The notes under the pieces are model-generated. The model worked only from the letters and a program-made list of their open reading frames with translations. It was not told the origin of the DNA and ran no database searches. A stretch of 64,000 nucleotides of DNA from Actinomycetes bacterium. GTDB taxonomy: Bacteria > Actinomycetota > Acidimicrobiia > Acidimicrobiales > JAMCPL01. Below are positions 25,486 through 35,900 of the stretch, one piece after another. Every line of letters starts with the position of its first letter. Within the stretch, counting starts at the first letter, position 1. Made by a program: the position numbers and the translations under genes. The stretch lies in NCBI GenBank assembly GCA_021841005.1, contig JAKBVZ010000019.1:62001-126000 (forward strand), written 5' to 3'.

Positions 25486-26854
25486 TCTTTCGCACGCGCG
25501 TAAAGTCCACGTGATAGGCGCCGGCGGCGCAGGCATGAGCGCCATATCGACGGTACTGGCGGCTCGTGGTCATACTGTACATGGGAGTGACTTGAAGAGA
25601 TCTGCCGTATCAGAGCGCTTGGAGGCCCTGGGAATACCGGTATCCATCGGCCACCGGGCAGAGAATGTCGGAGACGCCGATATGGTGGTAATTTCCACCG
25701 CTATTCCACGAAGCAACCCGGAACTGCAGTTTGCCATATCTACAGGCATGGAAGTATACACGCGTGCCGATATGCTTGCTTCACTGGTGAGCGATCGGCG
25801 AGTCATCGCGGTGTCTGGTACTCACGGAAAGACCACTACCACCTCTATGCTATCGCTTTGCCTGGTGGAAGCCGGTATGCACCCATCGTTCTTGGTCGGA
25901 GGCGATATCAACGAGACGGGCACCAATGCGGTATGGGACGAGGGTGACTGGGTCGTGGTGGAGGCGGACGAAAGCGACGGGACCTTTCTGTCGCTTGACA
26001 CAGAGGTGGCGGTAATCACCAACATCGAACCAGACCACCTGGATTATTATGGCGATTTCGAGTCTTATGTGGCCGCCTTTGCCGATTTTGCATCCATGGC
26101 CAAGCGAGGCTTCGTTACGAGTGCTGATAATGCGCGTTCGGCAGAGATTGCTCGTGATCTTGATGGAGAATCGGTCGGCTTCGACAAGGGAGCATCATGG
26201 CGCATAGTCGAAGTGACAATAGGCGCCGATGGGTCTTCGTTCAGGCTGTCCCATAAGGGAGGACTGCCCACCGAGATGCAATATGTACCCGTAACGGGTG
26301 AGCACAACCTGCGTAACGGTGCGCTCGCGGCTGTGGCGGCCAATCGTGCAGGAGTATCATTTGCCGCGACGAGTCGAGCGTTGGCACGATTCAGCGGTGT
26401 TGCCAGGCGTTTCGAGCACCGCGGGAGTGCGCGAGGGATTGCATTCGTGGATGACTATGCCCATTTGCCTGGAGAGGTGGATGCTACCCTAAGGGCGGCA
26501 AGGCTCTTGGCCCCCAAGCGAATCGTGGCCGTTTTCCAGCCGCACAGGTACAGCCGTACCGCCGTGCTCGCTACTGATTTTGGTGATGCACTGACCCTGG
26601 CCGATGTGGTGGTGGTTTTGGATGTCTACCCAGCGGGTGAGCCAGTTCGCCCCGGAGTCACGGGGAAGCTGGTTGCTGATTCGGTCAATCTCTCGAATCC
26701 GGGACTTCCCGTGCACTATGTCCCGCGCCGCAGCGATCTTCCTTCGCTGCTGAATGAGATATTATTGGATGGCGATATGTGTCTTACTATGGGCGCAGGC
26801 GACATAACCACCCTGGCGGACGAGATGTTGTTGCGCTGGGGAGAGGCCCGGTAG
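25469..26854 (+). CDS. murC: UDP-MurNAc:L-alanine ligase MurC
   Basis: MurC starts the stem peptide by adding L-alanine to UDP-MurNAc. The 461-residue product begins RKVHVIGAGGAGMSAISTVLAARGH and has the ATP loop VSGTHGKTTTTSML, EADESDGTFL, TNIEPDHLDYYG and VDDYAHLPGEVDATL. The ATG at 25469, preceded by GGAGAGG, fits the family start and lies inside murG. An in-frame start at 25376 is implausible. Confidence 0.96.
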   Translation: MPRRVDLSHARKVHVIGAGGAGMSAISTVLAARGHTVHGSDLKRSAVSERLEALGIPVSIGHRAENVGDADMVVISTAIPRSNPELQFAISTGMEVYTRADMLASLVSDRRVIAVSGTHGKTTTTSMLSLCLVEAGMHPSFLVGGDINETGTNAVWDEGDWVVVEADESDGTFLSLDTEVAVITNIEPDHLDYYGDFESYVAAFADFASMAKRGFVTSADNARSAEIARDLDGESVGFDKGASWRIVEVTIGADGSSFRLSHKGGLPTEMQYVPVTGEHNLRNGALAAVAANRAGVSFAATSRALARFSGVARRFEHRGSARGIAFVDDYAHLPGEVDATLRAARLLAPKRIVAVFQPHRYSRTAVLATDFGDALTLADVVVVLDVYPAGEPVRPGVTGKLVADSVNLSNPGLPVHYVPRRSDLPSLLNEILLDGDMCLTMGAGDITTLADEMLLRWGEAR

Positions 26855-26882
26855 CCACCGCCTGAAGGTGGAGTGGTTTATA

Positions 26883-27965
26883 GTGAGTACGATGGATCTT
26901 CACCAGAAAGACTTGCAGAAAGACTTGGCAGAGGAGGAGCTCCAGGAGCAGCTGGCGTCTGCATTCACGGAGCTGTCGCGGGAGCTGGGCTCTCATGTAT
27001 GGCAGAACTATGATATCGGCCATCTGACTACATATCGCGTAGGGGGAGCAGCCGCTGTGTACGTGGTTGCGCAGTCGCTCGAGGATCTGGAGGTCATCTA
27101 CCGTATACTCAATGGTATTGCCTACAGCGGCCCGCTTCTGGTGCTCGGCAAGGGCTCCAATCTTCTGGTTGCAGATGGCGGATTCCCTGGTATAGCCGTG
27201 TCGTTGGGGGCAAGTTTCGGGCGTCTTGGAGTGCCCGGAGATTCGATATCTGAGATACTGCCTATGGCTGGATATGCTGGACTCAAGAGCGGAACCGGGG
27301 TAACGGTGAGGGCAGGCGGCATCCTCCCATTGCCCGTTCTGGCCAGGAAGTGCGTCTCCGCAGGCTTGCTGGGGGTGGAGTGGTGCGTGGGGATACCTGG
27401 TTCTGTGGGAGGAGCGGTGAAGATGAACGCTGGTGGGCATGGTTCTGACATGGCCGGCATCTTGGCGGGTTGCACTGTCTTCAATCTTTCCAGCGGTTAC
27501 TCAGAGTGGCGAAAGGTCGACGATCTTCACCCCGCATACCGGTCGAGTGATATTTCTGCGGATGACGTCGTACTCTTCGCTGACATGGCACTGGTTGCAG
27601 GCGATAGCCGGTTGGGACGGATGCGTATTGCAGAGATAGTGCGATGGAGGAGGGAGAATCAGCCGGGAGGATCCAACGCAGGATCGGTCTTTGTGAATCC
27701 ACCGGAGGCGCCTGCTGGAATGCTCGTAGAGGAGGCTGGGCTGAAAGGTGCACGCATAGGGACAGCACAGGTGTCGGAGAAACATGGCAACTTCATACAA
27801 GTGGATGACGGTGGCTCGGCTAACGACGTATATGAGCTGATTTGCCAGGTACGCGAGATGGTAAAAGATTCCTGCGGCGTGGAGTTGAAAACAGAGTTGC
27901 GCCTCGTGGGGTGGCCAGTCGTTGACGACTTTCCGGTTGCGCATCGTGTGAGCGACTCGCACTGA
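26883..27965 (+). CDS. murB: UDP-N-acetylenolpyruvoylglucosamine reductase MurB
   Basis: MurB reduces UDP-GlcNAc-enolpyruvate to UDP-MurNAc with FAD and NADPH. Recognisable parts are the FAD-domain start TTYRVGGAAAVYVV, LGKGSNLLVADGGFPGIAVS, GVEWCVGIPGSVGGAVKMNAGGHGSDMA, and AGSVFVNPPEAPAGMLVEEAGLKG with the catalytic Ser, then VSEKHGNFIQVDD. The start is uncertain: GTG 26868, GTG 26883 or ATG 26892 are in frame, and 26883 lies 11 bp after a GGTGGAG tract. The gene after it would normally be ftsQ; here 261 non-coding bases follow before ftsZ. Confidence 0.94.
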   Translation: MSTMDLHQKDLQKDLAEEELQEQLASAFTELSRELGSHVWQNYDIGHLTTYRVGGAAAVYVVAQSLEDLEVIYRILNGIAYSGPLLVLGKGSNLLVADGGFPGIAVSLGASFGRLGVPGDSISEILPMAGYAGLKSGTGVTVRAGGILPLPVLARKCVSAGLLGVEWCVGIPGSVGGAVKMNAGGHGSDMAGILAGCTVFNLSSGYSEWRKVDDLHPAYRSSDISADDVVLFADMALVAGDSRLGRMRIAEIVRWRRENQPGGSNAGSVFVNPPEAPAGMLVEEAGLKGARIGTAQVSEKHGNFIQVDDGGSANDVYELICQVREMVKDSCGVELKTELRLVGWPVVDDFPVAHRVSDSH

Positions 27966-28226
27966 CCGAGCTGCACCCCGCAAGCCGCCTCAAGAAAGCC
28001 ATGGGGAGGATGTCAGGTTTTCCACCTTGACAGATGTCGTCGCTGGCTGCCGGATGTGCCCCATGCGGATTGCTGCGATGCGTGTGTCTGGAGCCGTACA
28101 TATTGTGGCAGGTAATTCCTATTTTTTGCCGTTTATGAATGGAAGCGGAAAAGAGGCTATAGTTGGTTTCAGGTATGATGCGCTCGAGCGTAGATTCGCT
28201 TCGGGCATGAGGTTCAAGGAGAGGAT

Positions 28227-29354
28227 ATGGTGGCGTTGGAGTCTAACAATTACTACGCGCTGATCAAGGTTGCTGGTGTTGGAGGTGGTGGGGTCAACGC
28301 CGTCAATAGGATGATCGAAGCGGGACTCAAAGGTGTCGAGTTCATCGCCATGAATACTGATGCCCAGGCGTTGCTCATGAGTGATGCCGATGTGAAGCTG
28401 ACTATTGGGGGTGACCTCACCAGGGGCTTGGGGGCAGGCAGCAACCCAGAGATTGGGAGACAGGCTGCAGAGGATCACCGGGCGAATATCGAAGATGTGC
28501 TCAAGGGCGCTGATATGGTGTTCATCACGGCAGGCAAGGGTGGCGGGACCGGTACTGGAGCGGCACCGGTGGTAGCAGAGATAGCGCGTTCGCTCGGAGC
28601 ACTGACGATAGCAGTCGTGACGCGTCCATTCGGTTTCGAGGGAAGGAAACGGTCCACCCAGGCGGAACAGGGCATAGAGAAGTTGAGAGAGAAGGTCGAT
28701 GCCATTATTGTCATACCCAACGACAGGCTGCTCACGGTGTCGAACGACAAGACAACCATGGTGGCTGCGTTCAGGGCGGCCGATGAGGTATTACTCCAGG
28801 GAGTGCAAGGTATTACGGACCTGATTACGGTGCCTGGCCAGATCAACACCGACTTTGCAGACGTGCGTGCGGTGTTGGAGGGAGCGGGAACTGCGATCAT
28901 GGGGATTGGCAGGTCTTCGGGCGAGGGCCGGGCCGTGAGCGCGGCTAGGGCGGCGATCACCAGCCCACTGCTGGAAGCTTCCATCGAGGGAGCACGAGGC
29001 ATACTTGTCAATGTTGCTGGTGGTGCCGATATCGGCCTTTTCGAGGTCCATGAAGCAATGGAGATCATACACGCAGAAGCACATCCGGAGGCCAATATCA
29101 TCTTTGGCACGGTATTGGACGAGTCCATGGGTGATGAGGTGAGGATTACAGTTATAGCAGCTGGTTTCGAGAGATGGGAAGACGGACGTCACCGGAGTGC
29201 GCAGGCGCCAGCACGTGCAGGTGAGCGGGTAGCGGCCAACGGATCGGATCCGAGTAATAATGGATCCGCTGGCATCTTCGATGATATTGGTGATGATGAC
29301 TTGGTTCTGAGTCTGAGCGACGACGAATTCGATGTTCCCAGGTTCATGCGCTGA
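28227..29354 (+). CDS. ftsZ: Cell division GTPase FtsZ
   Basis: FtsZ is the tubulin-like GTPase that forms the Z ring. The 375-residue product has the GTP-binding loops [12 protein letters not shown] near 18-29, the tubulin signature GGGTGTG at 105-111 and the synergy-loop region [24 protein letters not shown] variable linker of about 55 residues leads to the conserved C-terminal peptide ending DVPRFMR, which binds SepF in actinobacteria. AAGGAGAGG precedes the ATG. The 261-bp upstream gap has TTGACA at 28027 and TATGAT at 28174 but no well-spaced pair. Confidence 0.97.
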   Translation: MVALESNNYYALIKVAGVGGGGVNAVNRMIEAGLKGVEFIAMNTDAQALLMSDADVKLTIGGDLTRGLGAGSNPEIGRQAAEDHRANIEDVLKGADMVFITAGKGGGTGTGAAPVVAEIARSLGALTIAVVTRPFGFEGRKRSTQAEQGIEKLREKVDAIIVIPNDRLLTVSNDKTTMVAAFRAADEVLLQGVQGITDLITVPGQINTDFADVRAVLEGAGTAIMGIGRSSGEGRAVSAARAAITSPLLEASIEGARGILVNVAGGADIGLFEVHEAMEIIHAEAHPEANIIFGTVLDESMGDEVRITVIAAGFERWEDGRHRSAQAPARAGERVAANGSDPSNNGSAGIFDDIGDDDLVLSLSDDEFDVPRFMR

Positions 29355-29444
29355 GACGACCGCAACTGAGACCTGTGAGCGCATGGACAGCGCCAGTGCG
29401 GGCATTTTGGCAAAGGCGCCAGTAGCCAGGTGCTCTGAACTTTC

Positions 29445-30125
29445 GTGATATACTTTGATTTCCAGGATACTCCAGTCAAAGCATGCTGGACCGGCATCGG
29501 CGAAGGGGACCTGTCAGGGTTACCGGTTGGATCGCAGCGCAGTGAGATGTTGCGGTGGTTGATCGGAGACAGGCTCTTGCTGAGGGTACTGCAGGTGCAT
29601 GGTTCGGTCGTGGTTACAGAGGATGCGGCAGGTGGTCAGTCGTCACAGGCGCCAAGTGGGGATGCGATTGTTGCCACTGGCACTGGTAGGTGCCTCGTGA
29701 TCCTCACCGCTGATTGCATGCCGGTTGCTCTGGCATCATCCGAGGGTATATATGGCGCGGTGCATGCCGGTTGGAGGGGCCTGATGGCGGGGGTGCTCGA
29801 AAATGCAGTCAGTGTGATGAGGAGATACGGGGCAACCAAGGTGTATGCCGCTGTAGGCCCAAGCATAGGCCCGTGCTGTTACGAGTTCTCGCAGGAGGGT
29901 GCAATGGCTGTTGCGGGGCGGTTCGGGATGGACGTCATGACCACCAGCCATCGTGGTGCGGTATCGCTCGATCTTGCCAGGGGAGCGGCAACGGCGCTTG
30001 GTCGGGTCGGCGCGACCGTAACGTGGCAGGCCGATGAGTGTACGGCATGCAGCGGTAAGTACTTTTCGTACAGATCGGGAGATCTGTCAGCTCGTCAGGC
30101 AATGTGTGTCTGGCGTGAGGACTGA
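29445..30125 (+). CDS. pgeF: Purine nucleoside phosphorylase / laccase-domain protein PgeF (YfiH)
   Basis: The YfiH/PgeF family edits mis-made UDP-MurNAc precursors or acts on purine nucleosides, and it commonly sits after ftsZ. The 226-residue product has the metal-site motifs LQVHGSVVV, LTADCMPVAL, GAVHAGWRGLMAG and GPSIGPCCYE. It starts at a GTG after a weak ribosome-binding context. Confidence 0.9.
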   Translation: MIYFDFQDTPVKACWTGIGEGDLSGLPVGSQRSEMLRWLIGDRLLLRVLQVHGSVVVTEDAAGGQSSQAPSGDAIVATGTGRCLVILTADCMPVALASSEGIYGAVHAGWRGLMAGVLENAVSVMRRYGATKVYAAVGPSIGPCCYEFSQEGAMAVAGRFGMDVMTTSHRGAVSLDLARGAATALGRVGATVTWQADECTACSGKYFSYRSGDLSARQAMCVWRED

Positions 30126-30129
30126 ACGG

Positions 30130-30879
30130 ATGGGAGCGCAACTACCGTTGCCGGCGGAGGGGGGATCCGTCCCTGAGCGTATTGCCTTGGAGGATTTGGA
30201 TGTTCTGGCCGATGAGGTAATATCGCGGCTCGCCGTAATCCGTAATAGAATATTCGATGCCGGCGGGGACGTAAGTCGTATCACGATTGTTGCGGTTACT
30301 AAAGGGTTTGGCCTCGTTGCAGTACGGGCGGCGCTCGGAGCGGGGCTGGTCGATATAGGGGAGAACTATGCTGCAGAGTTCATTCACAAGGCGGGGGAAT
30401 TTAACGGGCCAGATGGCAGCGCCTGTCCACGATGGCATTTCATCGGTGCTGTGCAGCGAAGGCGCGTAGCAGCGCTGAGTAAGTATGTGGATTGCTGGCA
30501 GTCTGTGGCGAGGGTGAGCGAGGGAGCGGAGATCGCGCGTTACCGACCGGGAGCTAGGGTATTCGTGCAGGTGAACGCCGCGAGGATGGAGGGGCGTAAT
30601 GGCTGCTTGCCGGAGGATGCATGTGATCTGGTCAAAGAGCTGAGGGGATTGGGACTGCGAGTGGATGGGCTCATGGCTATGGGTATCCAAGGCGATACTA
30701 TCGCAACACACAATATATTCTCTGAGGTAAGGAACTTAGCCGATCGCGTAGAAGTGGCCGAAGTGTCCATAGGGATGACTGAAGATCTGGAGACGGCGGT
30801 ACGTGTCGGTTCCACCATGGTAAGGATCGGACGGGGGCTTTTCGGTAATCGTGAAACAATCCACCACTCCGTCACGTGA
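30130..30879 (+). CDS. Pyridoxal-phosphate homeostasis protein YggS
   Basis: YggS/PLPBP binds pyridoxal phosphate and buffers its level. The product has 249 residues from ATG 30130, which follows GAGGA with 8-bp spacing; longer in-frame starts overlap pgeF. The PLP lysine lies in IVAVTKGFG. GENYAAEF, WHFIGAVQRRRV and SIGMTEDLETAVRVGSTMVRIGRGLFG follow the family pattern, though GAVQRRR replaces the usual GxLQxNK. It is in its usual place before sepF. Confidence 0.92.
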   Translation: MGAQLPLPAEGGSVPERIALEDLDVLADEVISRLAVIRNRIFDAGGDVSRITIVAVTKGFGLVAVRAALGAGLVDIGENYAAEFIHKAGEFNGPDGSACPRWHFIGAVQRRRVAALSKYVDCWQSVARVSEGAEIARYRPGARVFVQVNAARMEGRNGCLPEDACDLVKELRGLGLRVDGLMAMGIQGDTIATHNIFSEVRNLADRVEVAEVSIGMTEDLETAVRVGSTMVRIGRGLFGNRETIHHSVT

Positions 30880-30912
30880 CTCGTGTATAGTTGCTGTGAA
30901 AAGGAGGTATAG

Positions 30913-31482
30913 ATGGCAGGTTCAGTCATGAAGAAGATGGCGTTCTATCTTGGGCTGACGGATGACGACTACGATGACCAAGAGAGTCTCTATGATAGCG
31001 AACAGGAGTTCGACGATGGTGCCACAGCGGAGTTTTCCGGCAATACCGTCATCAGGCCCATCGGTAATGCGAGCAGGCAAGATGTACCGGAATACACGGA
31101 TAGCGAGGATGATGGCCCTAAGCGTGGCGGGCATAAGAGGGATCAGCACGTTACAGGTATCAGGCCGCCGACGCCGCTACGTCCGATTGCGATGGAACCG
31201 GCGACTATAGAGTTTCTGGTTGTCCGTCCGGTGGAATATGCAGATTCCAGGGTGGTGGCGGATCATGTGATGTCTCGCCAGCCTGTCATAATCAATTTGC
31301 AGACGGCGGAGCGGGATCTCATGCGGAGAATTATCGACACCTGCAACGGGGTGGCTTATGCTATAGGTGGTCGCTTGGACAAGGTGGCGGACCGGGTATT
31401 CCTGCTCACCCCTTCGAATATCAAGGTATCCGCTGCAGATCGTGAAAGGATCAAGGAAGACCAGCACCAGCAGGACGTGTGA
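30913..31482 (+). CDS. sepF: Cell division protein SepF
   Basis: SepF anchors FtsZ filaments to the membrane, replacing FtsA in actinobacteria. The 189-residue product has a short amphipathic N-terminus (MAGSVMKKMAFYLGL), an acidic linker rich in Asp/Glu and a C-terminal SepF fold: VVRPVEYADSRVVADHVMSRQPVIINLQTAERDLMRRIIDTCNGVAYAIGGRLDKVADRVFLLTPSNIKVS. AAAAGGAGG precedes the ATG. A TATAGT at 30886 could be its own -10 box. Confidence 0.95.
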   Translation: MAGSVMKKMAFYLGLTDDDYDDQESLYDSEQEFDDGATAEFSGNTVIRPIGNASRQDVPEYTDSEDDGPKRGGHKRDQHVTGIRPPTPLRPIAMEPATIEFLVVRPVEYADSRVVADHVMSRQPVIINLQTAERDLMRRIIDTCNGVAYAIGGRLDKVADRVFLLTPSNIKVSAADRERIKEDQHQQDV

Positions 31483-31672
31483 CCTACGTCCAGTTACCGG
31501 TCTACCTGATTTGCCATGTGCATGGCCATTACAGATGGGCCGAGGTTCTCAGCGAAGTGCAAGCGCAATGGTGCAATGGAGGCGGATGTTACTCCGCTAT
31601 CGCATAATATTCCGGGTGTCTATTCTTGGCGGTGAATGACGCTTGGCGGAAACTGGTACTAAGCTGATTTCC

Positions 31673-31942
31673 ATGGGAATTAAAGAAATACTTGTATTCC
31701 TGGTGGAAGCCTACATCGTGGTGTTGATCCTTAGGGCCGTATTGTCGTGGTTCCCCGTGCACCCAGGGTCACCTGTAGGAGGGTTTTCGCGGGCGCTGGA
31801 GTCCATTACAGAGCCGGTGCTGGCGCCAGTCAGGAGGGTCATACCGCCAATGTCTGCCGGAGGTATGGGAATCGATCTGTCCTTCATTATTGTCCTGTTG
31901 CTCTTGCAGGTGGTTGCCATCCCGATCATACAGGCGCTTTAG
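31673..31942 (+). CDS. YggT family membrane protein
   Basis: This short membrane protein of the YggT (CcmB/YlmG-like) family has two hydrophobic segments (ILVFLVEAYIVVLILRAVLSWF and LSFIIVLLLLQVVAIPIIQAL) flanking a conserved loop, ITEPVLAPVRRVIPP. Its place between sepF and divIVA is standard in actinobacteria. ATG 31673 gives 89 residues; an in-frame TTG at 31643 would add ten. No strong ribosome-binding site supports either start. Confidence 0.88.
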   Translation: MGIKEILVFLVEAYIVVLILRAVLSWFPVHPGSPVGGFSRALESITEPVLAPVRRVIPPMSAGGMGIDLSFIIVLLLLQVVAIPIIQAL

Positions 31943-32026
31943 AGATAGCTGGTTGACAGGACAATACAGGTCCGGACAGGCGATCCAGGTCCAACGGTCC
32001 CATCAGCGGCACTTTAGGGCAGTTGG

Positions 32027-32060
32027 GTGGTGGAAAAGTACAAGCATCCACCACTTGTAC
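32027..32060 (+). promoter_or_regulatory. Two overlapping, mutually exclusive hairpins before divIVA
   Basis: GTGGTGG (32027) can pair with CCACCAC (32048), and GTACAAG (32038) can pair with CTTGTAC (32054). Both stems are 7 bp and perfect, and they interlock, so only one can form at a time. As DNA, the GTACAAG inverted repeat could instead be a dimeric repressor site. It ends 24 bp before the divIVA start. Confidence 0.5.
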
Positions 32061-32072
32061 CCTTGGAGTGGA

Positions 32073-32078
32073 TAGTCT
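32073..32078 (+). promoter_or_regulatory. Candidate -10 box of divIVA
   Basis: TAGTCT ends six bases before the divIVA ATG, which lacks a Shine-Dalgarno sequence. The same hexamer at the same distance precedes the methyltransferase GTG at 45181. Confidence 0.4.
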
Positions 32079-32084
32079 GTTTGC

Positions 32085-32939
32085 ATGACTATGGAAGACG
32101 TATCAAACGAGCCAGTGGCCGAGCAGGTCAGCAAGATCACGAGCATACGTACCGTGGAATTTCGCCAGGCTTTGCGCGGCTACAACATCGACGATGTAGA
32201 TGAATATCTTGAGCAGCTGGCAGTGGAGGCGGATGCCGTTTTCGAGCAGATAAGGCAGCTTACCGAGCAGCTTAGTCATGCCAATGCCAGGGTGAGCCAG
32301 TTGGAGAGTGGGGCCGCTGTCCAGATGCAGGAAGCATCTGGACAGGTTGCGGCTGCTGCCGGCGCGCTCAATGACAGTACGGTCGAGTCGCTCCAAAATA
32401 CACTTATCCTGGCTCAGAAATTTGTGGACCAGACTCATGCTGAAGCCCAGGAACAAGCACGCAGCGTAATTGCTGCTGCTGAGAGCCAGGCCAAGAAATT
32501 GCTTGAAAAGGCCGATGTCGAGGCGAAGAGGATGCTGGCTGAGACCGAGGGGCGCGCGAAGCAGGAAGTCGCTCGCTTGGAACAGGTACGCTCGAAGTTG
32601 GCAGGAGAGGTCGAGGCAGTTGCACGTTATCTTGATGGTGAGCGAACCAGGTTGCGTGGGGCGTTGACTGAAATGGTGGCGTGGGTGGACGAGCAGTTCA
32701 ATCCCGCTGCAGCGGTGCTGAGCCAGCCCGCTGACCAATCCGGAAGTCCCGGAAGGGATGATGGGCTACGTGATGACACCGGGAATGATGGCACCCGGAG
32801 CAACGGAGTCGGGAGCAACGGGACACACGGCGATGGTGATGATGTAGGTGGTATCGGGACAAGTGCCGCTGATCTAGCAGGCCGGTCTACGGCTACGGCT
32901 GTGTCGGACTTCGATGATCCGTTGAACCTATTTTCCTGA
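32085..32939 (+). CDS. divIVA: DivIVA / Wag31-type polar growth protein
   Basis: DivIVA is a coiled-coil scaffold that marks curved membrane and directs polar or septal growth. The 284-residue product has the membrane-binding N-domain (ITSIRTVEFRQALRGYNIDDVDEYLEQLAVEADAV) and a long coiled coil to about residue 200, followed by an Asp/Gly/Asn-rich low-complexity tail ending DPLNLFS. It closes the sepF-yggT-divIVA block. Confidence 0.93.
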   Translation: MTMEDVSNEPVAEQVSKITSIRTVEFRQALRGYNIDDVDEYLEQLAVEADAVFEQIRQLTEQLSHANARVSQLESGAAVQMQEASGQVAAAAGALNDSTVESLQNTLILAQKFVDQTHAEAQEQARSVIAAAESQAKKLLEKADVEAKRMLAETEGRAKQEVARLEQVRSKLAGEVEAVARYLDGERTRLRGALTEMVAWVDEQFNPAAAVLSQPADQSGSPGRDDGLRDDTGNDGTRSNGVGSNGTHGDGDDVGGIGTSAADLAGRSTATAVSDFDDPLNLFS

Positions 32940-32991
32940 TAGAAGCAGTGGCTAGTACATAGCTGCCTGGTGAGCGGAATGCTCAGGAATA

Positions 32992-35900
32992 TCAGAGTGG
33001 CTGCCGTCGTATCGCAATGGTAACAGTGGCGCCATCGGGAAGATCAATGGTTTCCACATAAGCAGCGGGTCGTAGTGCGATCTGGTTATCGGCATCGCTG
33101 TTACTAGAGTCTTGGAGGTGCATTTCGAGCGATTGTGTCTGCTCCCTTATGTAGCTGCTGTTATCGTTGACGGCTTGAATAATGGTTTCGGGCAGGGTCA
33201 GGCCGAGTATGATCCTGTCGGATATGTCCAGACCGGCATTTCTTCTGGCTTGCTGTACTAGGCGTACGATATCTCGGGCGGTTCCTTCGCGAGCCAGATC
33301 ATCATTGATTGCAAGATCGAGGACAACCACACCGGCATTTCCCGGTAGAGCGCGTCCGCTCTGCTCATCGAGCGGCACAAGATCGAGCGAGTACTCTCCT
33401 TGCTCCAGTGTGGTACCGTCCACTTCTACGGAACTGCCGTCCCCGATATGCCATTTACCCTCTTTGGCAGCGCGGATGACATGCTGGGTTTTCGGGCCGA
33501 GCCGAGGACCCAGGGAGGCTGGGATGGTGGTCAGTTTCAACCGTGCCCAGGGCGTGTAATCATTGCTAAAGACCACTTTCTTGACGTTCAGCTCTTCTGC
33601 GATGATGTCCTTGTACTGTTCGAGTGCCGAGGTGTCTGCAGTTGCTACGGTCAGTGTCGATAGTGGCAGTCTTGCCCTAATTCCATTTGCCTTACGGATG
33701 CCATGGGCTGCCGAGCAGATATCACGGACCCTGTCCATGGCGGCATTAAGCACTGGGTCGAATGGCAGATCGCCTGGGTGAGGCCAGGCTGCAAGATGCA
33801 CGCTTTGCTCACCAGTAAGACCCATATAGATGTGTTCCGAAACCAGGGGCAGGAGTGGTGCAGATAATCTCACCAGTACCGTGAGCACGGTATGCAGGGT
33901 GTTGTAGGCATCCGCTTTGTCCTGCTCCACCACCTCGGATCCGTCACGGGCCATCCAGAAGCGATCACGGCTTCTGCGGATGTACCAGTTGTCCAGTATT
34001 TCGACAAATGACGTTATGGCATGACATGCGGCTGCAAGATCGTATTGCTCCATATACGCAGTAAGTTGCATGGTCAGGCCGGCTGTCTTGGACAAGATAT
34101 AACGATCGAGCACTTTTGTCGAGCTTGCGGAGAATTCGCCACGCATCTTATCCGCGTTTGCATATAGCGACAGGAAGTACCAGGCGTTCCATATTGGATT
34201 GATGGCAAGCCTGACCGTGTCGGCGATTGCCTCTTCCTGGACGACGAGGTCCTGCCCTCTGAGTACGGGTGAAGACAGCAGGAACCACCGCATTGCATCT
34301 GCACCGAACTTGCTGAAGATTTCCTCAGGTTCGGGATAGTTGGACAGCCGCTTGGACATCTTTCGCCCGTCATCTCCCAGAATCACCCCGTGGGCTATGC
34401 ATGTTTTGAAAGCCGGCTTGTCGAATAGAGCAACAGCAAGCACATGCAAGGTATAGAACCATCCCCTTGTCTGAGCGACGTATTCGACGACGAAGTCAGA
34501 TGGGAAATGATTCTCGAACCATGACGCTCTCTCGAAGGGATAGTGGACCTGTGCAAAGGGCATGGAGCCGGACTCGAACCAACAGTCGAGCACATCCGGT
34601 ACCCTGCGCATGATGGACTTCCCTGAAGGGTCATCCGGGTTGGGACGCGTCAGGCTATCTATCTCTGGTAGGTGCAAGTCGCCCGGACGGCGTCCAAAGT
34701 CAGCTTCCAGCTCGTCCAGGCTGCCATATACGTCCACTCTAGGATAGCGCGGGTCGTCGCTTTTCCAGACAGGTATGGGAGACCCCCAGAAACGGTTGCG
34801 ACTGATGGACCAGTCCCTGGCTCCCTCCAACCACTTGCCGAATGCTCCATGCTGTATATGTGACGGAACCCAGTGGATCTCCTCATTTTTCGCGAGCAGC
34901 CTATCCTTGATAGCCGTAACATTGACAAACCATGAGCTTACAGCTTTGTATACGAGTGGAGTGTCTGTCCTCCAGCAGTGGGGGTAGCTGTGCTCGTAGC
35001 GTTCACTACGAGCCAGGACGCCTTTGGTGGCCAGATCGTGAACAATTTTCTCGTTTGCTTCGAATACCTGCAGTCCCTCATAGGGCGGTACTTCTGGAGT
35101 GAACCTGCCTCTTTCGTCCATGGGACAGACGGTTACAATACCTTCTTTGGAGCATGCTTCGTAATCGTCCTCTCCAAAGCCGGGAGCCAGATGGACAACG
35201 CCGGTACCGTCATCGGTTGTTACGAAATCTGCCGTTATTATCCGGAAGGCATTGGGGGTTTCAGAGAAAAAGTCGAACAGCGGGTGGTAGCTACGCCCGG
35301 CAAGCTGCTCGCCGGTCACGTAAGCCACCGGTGCCTGCTCACCTATTATATCGCTGTATGCTTCGGTTCTGGCAACTGCGATTAGGGTAGGTGTGCCGGC
35401 GGATCCATCCAGCATGTATGCTCCGTAGACAGTGCTGGGACCTACCGCAAGAGCTAGGTTGGATGGCAGGGTCCATGGAGTGGTCGTCCATACCAGCACC
35501 TTTAGTTCGCCTGCCAGGAGGTCGGCTTCATTAGCGGTGGCCTCTTCGCTGGCTTGGCGGTTTCCATCTTCGATGCTAGGGGTTGCTGCAGGATGGTCGC
35601 TCAGGTTGTGGTGATGCGAATCCCTGGCTTGCGCCAGTTCCTTGCTCGGGTAATCGGACGCAGGATGGACAGTGAAGGCTACCGTGACAGCGGGGTCAAT
35701 TCTGGGGCGGTAAGAGTCGTCCTGGCGTGTTTCAAAATTCGAGAGAGGTGTCTCGCACTCCCAGCAGTAAGGCAACACCCTTTCGCTTTCATACAGCAAC
35801 CCCATGTCATGTAGTCGCTTGAATGCCCACATTACGCTTTCCATGTATGTGACGTCCATGGTTCTGTAGGCATTCTCGAAATCGACCCATCTGGCCTGCC

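Noticed and set aside
28027-28263. Possible FtsQ remnant before ftsZ
   Set aside because: No frame gives a membrane segment or POTRA-like sequence; the 78-codon ORF runs into ftsZ in another frame.
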